The notes beneath the pieces are model-generated. The model was not told the DNA's origin. It saw nothing but the letters and a program-made list of their open reading frames with translations, and did no database searches. Positions 54,194 through 64,000 of a stretch of DNA of 64,000 nucleotides are shown here, piece after piece. Where the stretch lies: NCBI GenBank assembly GCA_905182985.1, contig CAJJDN010000004.1, positions 969,701 to 1,033,700 on the forward strand, read 5' to 3'. The first letter of the stretch is position 1; the number at the start of each line of letters is the position of its first letter. The translations under genes and the position numbers were made by a program. This DNA is from Paramecium sonneborni. Lineage: Eukaryota > Ciliophora > Oligohymenophorea > Peniculida > Parameciidae.

Positions 54194-54579
54194 ATGATAG
54201 CTGGATATTTGTAAAATAAATTAATAGCATAATCAAGTATTTAAGAAGTACATGGAACTGATATGTTGGCAACCTAAGGTATGATAGAGATAAATAAAAT
54301 AATATAGATAGAAGAACTTCAAAAATCTATATGGGTGGATAATCTCAACAACAATAGAATCCATTAGATTTAGTTTAAATTAGCAGTGCATTGCCTCAAA
54401 TTTCATTTTAATAGAAAAATGATTAAAGATTATAGAATCTTTTAAATATAAATTATTAATAGTAGATATCACAATTAGCAAGTCCTCCCAATATCGATTT
54501 GATTAATTAAATTAAGGTATATAATAATTCAATAATCTAGGAATAAGCAAGAGTTGTTAGAATGCATTATTAAGCTTGA
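54194..54579 (+). CDS. Small hypothetical Gln-rich protein, 110 residues
   Basis: Not recognised. MIAGYLQNKLIAQSSIQEVH...GTDMLATQ, then after a 29-nt intron (54279-54307) RRTSKIYMGGQSQQQQNPLD and IDLINQIK, then after a 24-nt intron (54517-54540) EQARVVRMHYQA. Spliced length exactly 111 codons. It starts 49 bp after ASF1 and ends 62 bp before the PWWP gene. Overall soluble and mostly helical. Confidence 0.65.
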
Positions 54580-54641
54580 TTAATTTATGAAATATTATAA
54601 TATATATATTAATATATAAATATTTAAAATCATAATACAAA

Positions 54642-56143
54642 ATGGAATCTGACGTACCTGAGAGTTATAATAAAGATGAGATAGTATGGGCAAAAATAAG
54701 AGGATGTAAGTGGTATAAATAATTTTAGACCCTTGGTGGCCTGGGATCATAGCTGAAGTGATAAAAGATAAATAGTCATCAGAACCTACAAAATATCTTG
54801 TTAATTTCATAGGAGATAACTCACAGTATGATTAACCTTTGAATAGAAGTTCCACATTACCTTTTTAAAGTCTTGCCAAATACTAGGAGAAGTATGATGA
54901 GATAGTACCTAAAATTAAAACAAAGTAACATAAAGATTCAGTAAATGCAGCAGATTAAATTTTGAAGGGATAATCATCATATGAAAGTATTTAAATTCTG
55001 ATGTATAAGATGAATCAAAAAAAATATCAAAGAAGAAGAATAAACGAAAGAGAACAAGATCATCATCAAGTGAAGAACATAGTGGTATATATGGATCATC
55101 TAGAAAATCAAAGATGGATTCAGAGGATATCACTAAACCTGATAATTTTAGTTAAGAGATTTAAGAATTATTGAAATTAATAACTGAAACTAAATTGAAT
55201 CCTCTTTAAATTGAAACTAAAATATCAAGTGTATAATAAATATTATAATAATAATAGCTATTATAAATAGTTGAATTAGATAGACCAGATATAATGGAAA
55301 TTTTATAAGGACCGAATGGAAAATCATTAATGTAAATATAGGCAAGATTAACTGATAAAAAGAATCTATCTAGAGCATAACTAGATTTTACATAGCTACT
55401 TGAGAAATTGAAATCAATTGTATTGAGAACGGTAATGCAGAAATGAAAAATCTAGGTTTTTACAGTATTTTGACCCAACCGAAATCATCCAGTAACTTCA
55501 TTAAGTTTCAGGTTAGAAGAAGATCACCTAAAAATTGTTAGAAAAATTATAAAATTAACCAAACTTTATTTTAGATTGTAATTTTATAATTAAATTTTAA
55601 TAGCTGAAGATGATAGTGATGAATCTGATTCAGAAGAGAGTGATGGTGAGAGTGAAGAAGAAGAATCAAGTGAGGAATCAGAGAAAAAGGGAAAATATTA
55701 AAGATAAATTCCTATAGCTAAACCAATAATTAGAAAAAAATATACTTAAATTTAATCACCTAAAAAAGCAAGAAAATAAAGTTAAGATATTCCAAATCCT
55801 TTATAAAAAAACAGAGTAGTTTAAAAAATATCTGAGACAATATCTGAATATACTGATTAAAGTATTCCAAAAAGAATCAGTGAGGATATTGAAAGTAGGA
55901 TTAGATCATGTGATTCAAATATGGGATTTGTATATAAGAAAAAATATCGTACAATTCTCGATAATATTAAAGTATGATTATTTATTATAATAACAATAGA
56001 AATCCTCAAAGCAAGAATTAATCAACTTATTAGGAGGAAGTTCTAATTCAGAATAGTTATGGAGTATATATAAATAATATTTATTTAGATTATTTGAATG
56101 GTCATTTTTAGAATATGAATTAAAGTGGAAACAAATAAAATGA
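54642..56143 (+). CDS. PWWP-domain protein with TFIIS-like central domain
   Basis: A 448-residue chromatin-type protein. The PWWP domain is at the N-terminus: SYNKDEIVWAKIRGYPWWPG (PWWP at 23-26), KYLVNFIGDNS, KYQEKYDEIVPKIK. A basic Ser-rich nuclear-type stretch follows (KKISKKKNKRKRTRSSSSEE), then helices (QEIQELLKLITETKLNPLQI, FDPTEIIQQLHQVSGQKKIT) and an acidic stretch. The last 110 residues (ISEDIESRIRSCDSN, FVYKKKYRTILDNIK, KQELINLLGGSSNSEQLW) resemble the TFIIS central domain, an inference. Six introns: 54706-54728, 54826-54846, 54986-55008, 55432-55465 (34 nt), 55578-55603, 55972-55999; spliced length exactly 449 codons. PWWP domains read methylated histones. Confidence 0.85.
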
Positions 56144-56145
56144 TT

Positions 56146-59100
56146 ATGAATAATAATATTAATGAATATGTTCAACTAATATTATTCAAAAATTGTTTGT
56201 CTGATAATTAATTTAAATTCAAATATTATCTCAACTTCATGGATATTTATTAACTATTAAGTTTTGATGGATTCAACAACACTTTAGAGATCATTCTTAA
56301 CAAATTGGCATGTTAAAAATTGTAATCAATTCAAACCAATCTAAATATAATCTGCATTATTGGATCTTAAAAATCTGGAAAAAGTTGGTTGCTAAATAAA
56401 TTGTTTATGCAAGGTCAAGGTTTTCAATCTAGTACTAAAGTATTAATCATAATAAACTTAAGGGGTTCTATTATACATATGATGGTTAATTGATTATTGA
56501 TACAGAAGGATTAGGTTGTGGAGATTAAAGAAAAGACATTCAAATTATATTACTAGCTTCTCTTTTATCTAGTGTTGTAATCTATTGCGGTAATTTCATG
56601 ATTTATTTCTTAGGTTATTCAGTTGAAGATTTTGAACTCATGATTAATCTTGAAGATTATGAAGACTTTCTTCCACCTTTTATATGGGTTTTAAGAGATA
56701 TTTAAAATAAAGAATAACTTCAACCTAAAGAATTACTTGAAAGATAATTCAAATCATAAAATAGAGTTAAAAAACATTTACTTAAACTTTTCTCAGATTG
56801 CGTTACTATTCCATCTTCTAGTGAAAGTATAGAGTTTATAGATTCAATGGCTTTATTACGTAGAAAAGTTCTTAACTATGCAAAACCTAAAAAAATCTAT
56901 TAAAATATTTATCTTAATGGTCCACTTTTAGTTGATATGATTTAAATGGTTGTAGCTAAATTTAATAATAATCAACCTGTAGATTTAAGATAAGTCACAG
57001 AAACCATTGTTGACAAATAATCTACAGTTTTACTCAATGAAGCATTTAAAAGATATGAAATCTAAATGAATTAACTCAAATTACCGACTTGTTCATTTGA
57101 AGAATTAAAAAATCATCATAAAGATTCTGAACTTAAAGCTTTAGAATATTTAAAATCTAAAATTAATGATAAAGACTTAAATGATGATTTACATTAAATG
57201 TGTAAAGAAACATTTAAAGAAATATGTAAAAGAAATGAATAAGAAGCAACTAATTTATGCAATTAATTTATTACTTAAGAATTTTAAACATTATAAAAAC
57301 GATTATCAGAATATCGTAGTATTTTAGAATTTGAAAGAGATATTAAACTATTTTATTAATTCTTATTAGAACATGGACCTAAAACTGTTTTAAAGTAATA
57401 AATTTATTAAGAATTTTATAATAAAATGATGACAGAAGGAACTAACATGTTTATCAAATAATAAAATTTACAACAACAATAATAATAATAATAATAATAA
57501 CCTCTCTCTATAAAAAATGAAAATATCACTACAGAAAAAGATAAAACTATTAATGAACTTATTTGTAAAGTAAAAGAATAAGAAAATAAAATTTATTCTC
57601 AATAATCACAAATCAAATTATTTGAAGAATAATTATTTTCTTCAGAGAAATAATTAGAGATTCTTCAAACTGAATTAATTAAATAGAAAGAATTACACTA
57701 ATAATAATTCAAATAATTTGAAAGAAATCTTTATCTTAAAGAATCTGAATTCAATAAAATGAAAGCATTAAATGAATAAAAAATTTAACATCTATCAAAA
57801 TAGTTAGAATAGAGTTAGCGAAAAGAAACATAAATGGATTCTTCATTTCTATCAACTAAGTCAGAATATACAATTTAAATTAGAGATGTTTAATCAAAAT
57901 ATGAGTAAATGATCACTTAATTATAAGAAAGACTTTTAGCATAAACTGATAAAACATAATAACTTTAAGACTAATTAAATACTCTTGAATAATAAAATAC
58001 TTAAGCTCAATTTAAATTGTAGAGTAAAGAAAATAAGATATATGAATATTAATAATAAATCTAACTACTTAAGAATTCTGTTGTGTAATTGCCTTAAATT
58101 GATAATTCAAACACTGAAGAAAATGAAAAATAAATAGCTAGATTAAAAGAGATTATAGAATCCTAAGAAACATAAATAAAGGAAAAGACATCTTAATTGA
58201 TACTATTAAAATCAAATTTAGAAAGAGAATAAGCGTTAATAGCATAAGAGAAATAATTCTTAGAAATTTAACTTAAAGACTTTTCTGAATAATTGAAACT
58301 TGAGAAGAAGAATCATGAATAAACATTAAGTTTATTTGAGAGTTAAAATGATGTGAATAAAAGTTAAGTATTTTCAAAATAATATATGGAAATGAAAGAT
58401 ATGCATATAAATGAAATGAAATAATTAGAATAAGAGTTTGAAATTTAAAGAAGAAAAATGTAATAATAGATAGAATATTTAAATTCAGAATTAAATAAAA
58501 ATGAGAGCTAATTATTATATTAATAAAATGATTTTACAAGAGAAATATAATAAGCCAAGAATTAGATACTTAGTTATGAAGATAATATTTAAAGATTGAA
58601 TAGAGAATGTTTGTTATTAGAATAATAAAAGACAAGAATTTAAAGAGAATTAGAGGAAAAGTTGATTTTAAAAACAAAAAATCATTAATAAGAAATTGAG
58701 GAGTTGAAAAAATAGAATATGAATGAGTATAGATTATTATAAAATAAAAATGAAGAATAAATTTCATAATTAAGGTAAATGTATGATTTAGAAAAACAAA
58801 AGATTGAATAAAAGTTTATGGAAGATAGAAAGATTATGGAATAGAAATATAATTAAATGGTGGAAGAACTTGAAAATTAATTTGATAATAATTAAGATGA
58901 AGAAATTCAGAAGCTTTAAAAAAAATTGAAATAAAATGATTTGTAATTGTAATAATTATAATTCCATTGGTAAAATGAAAATGATTTAAAATAAAAATAG
59001 ATTTTAACTTTGGAATAGGTAAATAGTTCTTTGAAAATATCAATTTAATAATTTTAGGATGATTAATTGAATTTATAAAAGTAAATATAGGATTTACATT

Positions 59101-61671
59101 AATTAAATTAAGTTAAGGAAGAAGAACTTGGTATTTTAAAATAATAAGGATAATATGAATCACTTAATAATAATAAATAAGACTAAATTGAAAAAATTAA
59201 ATAGAATAATACATAAGAAAAACAGAAACTTACTGAATAAATAATTGAATTGAGAAAATAATTAGATGATGCCCAAGATGAAAATATTAAGATAAAAGTT
59301 GAATATGAAAAATAATTAGCATTAATAACTTAAGAAAATGAATTTAATTTACATAAATTAGAATAATTATAAGCTCAGGTACAAAATTATGAATCTAAGA
59401 ATTTTACATAATTAATTAAGATTGAAAGCAATGTTTCTTAGTTAACTCTTGAAACTGATCTAAAAGAATAATAATAAAAATATGAAAAACTAAGATAATA
59501 ATATAAGGAATAAGAGATAAATAATAATAAAAATGTTGTTGAGTTATAATAATAAATAGAATAATTGAAAATTTAGTTAGAAGATGAANTGAGAGCTAAT
59601 TATTATATTAATAAAATGATTTTACAAGAGAAATATAATAAGCCAAGAATTAGATACTTAGTTATGAAGATAATATTTAAAGATTGAATAGAGAATGTTT
59701 GTTATTAGAATAATAAAAGACAAGAATTTAAAGAGAATTAGAGGAAAAGTTGATTTTAAAAACAAAAAATCATTAATAAGAAATTGAGGAGTTGAAAAAA
59801 TAGAATATGAATGAGTATAGATTATTATAAAATAAAAATGAAGAATAAATTTCATAATTAAGGTAAATGTATGATTTAGAAAAACAAAAGATTGAATAAA
59901 AGTTTATGGAAGATAGAAAGATTATGGAATAGAAATATAATTAAATGGTGGAAGAACTTGAAAATTAATTTGATAATAATTAAGATGAAGAAATTCAGAA
60001 GCTTTAAAAAAAATTGAAATAAAATGATTTGTAATTGTAATAATTATAATTCCATTGGTAAAATGAAAATGATTTAAAATAAAAATAGATTTTAACTTTG
60101 GAATAGGTAAATAGTTCTTTGAAAATATCAATTTAATAATTTTAGGATGATTAATTGAATTTATAAAAGTAAATATAGGATTTACATTAATTAAATTAAG
60201 TTAAGGAAGAAGAACTTGGTATTTTAAAATAATAAGGATAATATGAATCACTTAATAATAATAAATAAGACTAAATTGAAAAAATTAAATAGAATAATAC
60301 ATAAGAAAAACAGAAACTTACTGAATAAATAATTGAATTGAGAAAATAATTAGATGATGCCCAAGATGAAAATATTAAGATAAAAGTTGAATATGAAAAA
60401 TAATTAGCATTAATAACTTAAGAAAATGAATTTAATTTACATAAATTAGAATAATTATAAGCTCAGGTACAAAATTATGAATCTAAGAATTTTACATAAT
60501 TAATTAAGATTGAAAGCAATGTTTCTTAGTTAACTCTTGAAACTGATCTAAAAGAATAATAATAAAAATATGAAAAACTAAGATAATAATATAAGGAATA
60601 AGAGATAAATAATAATAAAAATGTTGTTGAGTTATAATAATAAATAGAATAATTGAAAATTTAGTTAGAAGATGAATAAAATAATTAAAGGAAAAAAAGT
60701 GCTAATATACCTGTTTAATAAAATATTATTCAATCAAACAATTAAGTTGTCACTTAATTAAAACAAGAGAATGAAAAATTGTAAAATGAAATATCGGAAA
60801 TAAAATCTTTACACGAAAGAGATGCATTATTATGGGAAGGTAAATTTAAATTCTTATAATAATAAAAAGATCAATCAAAATAAGATTTATAAGAGGCAAT
60901 GAAAAAGTTTGAATTTACTATAAATCATCTCTAAAAAGCAAGATAATAAGATTTAGAAGAAGAGAGCAATTCAATTTCTGAAATGTTAGTAACTTTAGAG
61001 AGAAAATATTAATTATAAGTTTTAGATCTGACAGAACATCATTAAGCAATTATTAATGAATATTCGATGAAGATTGAATAATTACAAAAAGAATTATCTT
61101 TAAATAATGTATCAAATTAGAATTATCATAATGGTAAAGGTGATTTTAGTGATATTTCTTCACTTTATGAAAATTAAATTGAATAAATAAAATTATAATA
61201 TGAAACAAAAATTGAAGAGTTATATTTAAATCATACTGAAGAAAGATAAATTTGGAGAGCTAAATTAAGTGAAGTAGAGGAGAAATTGAAAGAAGCTGAA
61301 ATTAGAAGATCAAATATGGTATTTGAACATGAAAAAGAAAGAGCAAAATGGAATATTGAAAAAGATGAATTGAAATATTAAAAGAGTGAACTCTAAGAAT
61401 AATGCTCAAATTTAGAATAATAAAAGAATAAATCAGATAAAAAAAATAATAAAAAAGTTGGTACTATAAGAACTAGATTAAGTCCAAATAAATCTCCTGG
61501 TATTATTTTATTAATATAATAGGAACATTTTCAAATGCTTCTAAATTAGGACAATCTTTTGATACTTTCTAATAAGCAAGTATGGAACTTCCAGAAGAAA
61601 ATAAATCGATTCATTTGAATCCTGGAGAATCATTCGAAGCTTATTATTTAGCATAAAAAAAGTATGATTGA
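56146..61671 (+). CDS. Guanylate-binding-protein/atlastin-like GTPase with very long coiled coil (contains false duplication)
   Basis: About 1,455 residues. The GTPase domain shows the P-loop GSQKSGKSW (from residue 73), switch-2 DTEGLG (from 111) and the RD motif in IWVLRD (168-169), which identify the GBP family of dynamin-like large GTPases. A helical region to about residue 430 follows, then poly-Gln and about 1,000 residues of Gln/Glu/Lys-rich coiled coil to near the C-terminus (SFEAYYLAQKKYD). Introns: 56440-56462, 56590-56613, 61500-61522. The piece 58502-59588 is repeated after an N; removing 1,088 bp gives exactly 1,456 codons. The ATG at 56146 is 2 bp after the previous stop; an internal Met (MDIYQLLSFD) is an alternative start. 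Confidence 0.85.
58502..60676. repeat. Direct duplication around a one-base N gap (assembly overlap)
   Basis: 58502-59588 and 59590-60676 are the same 1,087 bp with one N at 59589. Lying inside the coiled coil of the GBP-like gene it could be mistaken for an internal repeat. The offset of 1,088 bp is not a multiple of three, so it cannot be a coding duplication. Confidence 0.93.
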
Positions 61672-61694
61672 TAATTAATATAAATTTATTATTA

Positions 61695-62585
61695 ATGTTA
61701 TTTACAAAGCAATAAGATTACAATCCAATTGAACAATATCAACCTACCTCATTGAATTATGGTTCAGGCATTTATACAACATAAAAACCTAAAATTGTAT
61801 ATAATAATGGGATAATTAATCAATAACCAAGAACAAGAGCTGAGAGAGTACTTTAATCAATTATTGTAGGAATATCAAAAAGAAATGGATATAAAATCTG
61901 CTGGTCCCAGAATTCAGTAGAATTGTATATAATATAATAAAATCTAGATTCATAGAAAGATGATATGAAAAGTCTTTTACATAGTGCAATGCCTGATACA
62001 ACACTTTTTCAGGCAGGTATTATTATTAATGTAAAATAGAACGAGATAGATTTGCTAAAGATTTTGCTGCAGAAGATAAAAAACAAAGAGAATTGCAATA
62101 CAAACTTAAATAATTATCTTATGAATCAAGAAGATTAGCTAATCTCTAAAGAGATGGAATATTATGGTAACGAAATGAAGAATACATTGTTAAAGTACTT
62201 TATTAAATTATAAAAAGGATGAATAACGTAGATAATATCATTCTGAATAATTTACAAAAGGAAAAAGAAATACTAATGGATTGGCTTACAATCCTATTAC
62301 TTTAGAATATGCATAAAATGAGGCTGGTTAAGCATTAAAACGATATGATGAATTACATTAAGTACGAAATTTTGTAAGGGCAAAAAATTTAGATACAAGA
62401 GCTAATTGTGGTTATAATGTTTTAAGTGGTATTTAGAATTAAAGATAATAATAGGTTAGGATAGATAAGGTATTGATCACATAGTTCCAGATGAACTAAG
62501 ACCAGACTATCAATAAAAAGTTAGGGATTTATAAAATTAATTAAATTTAAAACATTATGCCATTTAATAATAAATATTTTAATGA
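61695..62585 (+). CDS. Hypothetical conserved-looking protein, about 257 residues
   Basis: Not recognised. Starts MLFTKQQDYNPIEQYQPTSL. Five introns are proposed: 61848-61869 (22 nt), 61925-61947 (23 nt), 62017-62039 (23 nt), 62195-62217 (23 nt), 62429-62454 (26 nt). The first two together are a multiple of three; splicing them gives the better peptide REYQKEMDIKSAGPRIQQNY. Then ERDRFAKDFAAEDKKQREL and GILWQRNEEYI. A striking block near the C-terminus, RAKNLDTRANCGYNVLSG, looks like a conserved motif of ciliary or cortical proteins but I cannot name it. Ends in a helical segment. Confidence 0.72.
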
Positions 62586-62863
62586 AAATCTTTATTATTT
62601 ATCTATTATCTATTGTAAATTAAATTTTAATAACTACTGGTTAACTTGCATCATTTTTTGTGAAATTTTTCTATTTAAAAGAAGCGATACTTTAATTAAA
62701 AATATTAATAAAAAAACTAATTTTTCGATTCGAATCTTATTTAGGATCATTCCAAAATGTTCTCTATAAAAGAATTAAGACAAAAAAAAATACAGGCGAG
62801 ACTTTTATTATTAAAAATTAAATTATCATTTTTACATAAATAACAAGATTTAGCATTCTTAAA

Positions 62864-63479
62864 ATGACTAAATAAGGTATTATTTATAAATCTAAATTAA
62901 TATTATTTCAGATGATTTTAGAAAATATTTAGAACGAATAGAATGATGAAAAGGTGTAAAAACTTAAAGAAGAGTTTTAAGCTTTAATATAGAGGATTTA
63001 ATGGAAAAAGAAAAAGTATATTGAATTAAAAGAAATAATGAATGAGGAAAATCTTATGATTAATTTTTTCGAAAAGGGTAAATGTTTATTTTATGCTCTA
63101 TAAAATAGGTGAGGATGGAGTACATTAAACAAGAAGAGGAAATAATAGAATATAGATAGGCAAAACTAGAAAATATGAATGCAAGGTATGTAAAAAAACA
63201 TATGATAAATATCAATAACTTGGAGGACACTTAAGAAAAGGGCATCCTAAAATTTTATGTTCAAAAGATAGTTCTTTTGAGGTATAACCTGAAGAAATTT
63301 GAAAATAGTATGTATAAATTTAAAAATTTTTTCCAATTGAATATTATTTATCTAGAAGATTCTTTGAACTTTTTGATTATCTAAAGGTAATAATGAAAAA
63401 AGAAATACAAATGATTGACTTTTCTAAAACTTAATTCGATATATACACAAATTTTGATTTACAATAAAATTTATTTTGA
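62864..63479 (+). CDS. C2H2 zinc-finger protein, 185 residues
   Basis: MTKQGIIYKSK..., a short N-terminal coiled coil (EKVQKLKEEFQALIQRIQWK), then a single C2H2-type finger: YECKVCKKTYDKYQQLGGHL followed by RKGH, with Cys pair and His pair spaced as in classical fingers. Introns: 63078-63108 (31 nt) and 63282-63308 (27 nt). The second contains an in-frame TGA; if retained the protein stops at PEEI, if spliced it continues YVQIQKFFPIEYYLSRRFFE to QQNLF. The latter has good coding character. Nucleic-acid binding is inferred from the finger only. Confidence 0.72.
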
Positions 63480-63529
63480 AATTTAAGTTAATTATTATTC
63501 TTCTACTTTATACATAAAATATTGCTTGA

Positions 63530-64000
63530 GTATTAAGTTTGATTTTTATTAAGTCTGTTTTATAAAACTATAGAAATGTACTAAATTTGACCAATTAAAA
63601 TTTGAATCAAAATATAATTAAGAGAAAAGCCTAAAAAAAATATTGTTAAATTATTTAATAAGATGGATCAATTATAAGGAGACAATATCAAAGGATCCAA
63701 TAAAGATTATAAAGGATATATTAAAACTGTTGTGGGAGAATTAGAAGGCAGATCTGGCATTCTATGAAATATATTTAGATGTAATTGAATTAATTACAGA
63801 AATGATAAAAGATGAGCCTAAACAACAAAAATTAAAGACAGGTGCTAAATATAGTGGCAGTTGTTCAAAAATCACAGCCATAAGCATAGATTTCATATGG
63901 GAGAAATTAAATTACAAAATAGATGACTCTTAAAAGAAATGAATCGAAAAAGGAGACAATAGTGAAAAGAACTATTGAAGAATAAATAGATGAAAGATTA
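63530..64000 (+). CDS. Partial gene at the right edge, exon structure unresolved
   Basis: Two open frames with coding character: LKKILLNYLIRWINYKETIS...IYLDVIELITEMIKDEPK around 63630-63830, and MTLKRNESKKETIVKRTIEE...QIDERL from about 63923 to the edge. They are in different frames, so at least one intron lies between them. The start was not found with confidence and the 3' end is outside the window. No family recognised. Confidence 0.4.

Noticed and set aside
58570..60131. Two pairs of identical minus-strand ORFs
   Set aside because: Antisense shadows of the GBP-like coiled coil, doubled by the assembly overlap.
62557..62769. Plus-strand ORF MPFNNKYFNENLYYL
   Set aside because: It overlaps the 3' end of the preceding gene in another frame, has no Gln TAA/TAG usage and no coding character beyond AT bias.

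Overview
The window is macronuclear DNA of a ciliate, most likely a Paramecium. On both strands TAA and TAG are read through as glutamine and only TGA ends genes. Reading frames are rebuilt by removing introns of 20-36 nt (GT...AG). The DNA is very AT-rich and genes are packed with gaps often under 100 bp, some of 2-40 bp. Standard-code ORFs are therefore almost all shadows or fragments. No rRNA, tRNA, CRISPR array or bacterial-type operon was recognised. Coordinates below were fixed by codon phase: after removal of the named introns (and of assembly duplications) nearly every gene is an exact multiple of three.

Layout. 1-5629: one long minus-strand gene whose C-terminal part is about 26 copies of a 39-residue repeat, running off the left edge. 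5630-7793: long AT-rich spacer with diverged repeats. 7794-12240: tousled-like kinase, ULK-like kinase, RNA polymerase III subunit RPC34. 12363-25508: coiled-coil protein, OFD1, two unrecognised proteins and a centrin. 25596-30401: D-Ala-D-Ala carboxypeptidase, S49 peptidase, ULK-like kinase, GH25 lysozyme. 30469-41813: coiled-coil protein, SPX-EXS membrane protein, CCDC77, a basic repeat-poor protein, AGC kinase, hypothetical protein. 41849-47922: ankyrin-anoctamin protein and an SNF1/AMPK-like kinase. 48227-52763: histidine phosphatase and a third ULK-like kinase. 53498-64000: ASF1, small protein, PWWP protein, guanylate-binding-protein-like GTPase with a very long coiled coil, hypothetical protein, C2H2 protein and a partial gene.

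Themes. Several genes belong to basal bodies and cilia (OFD1, centrin, CCDC77). Others serve chromatin and transcription (ASF1, tousled-like kinase, PWWP protein, RPC34), signalling (six protein kinases) and probable digestion of bacterial walls (DD-carboxypeptidase, lysozyme). These are neighbours, not operons.

Assembly warning. Each of the four N gaps is flanked by identical direct repeats of 440-1208 bp. These are overlapping contig ends that were not merged. They falsely duplicate parts of four loci; subtracting each duplication restores a multiple of three in the three complete genes that cross a gap. A ninth kind of defect is an A8 run at 42292-42299 that shifts the frame of the anoctamin gene.
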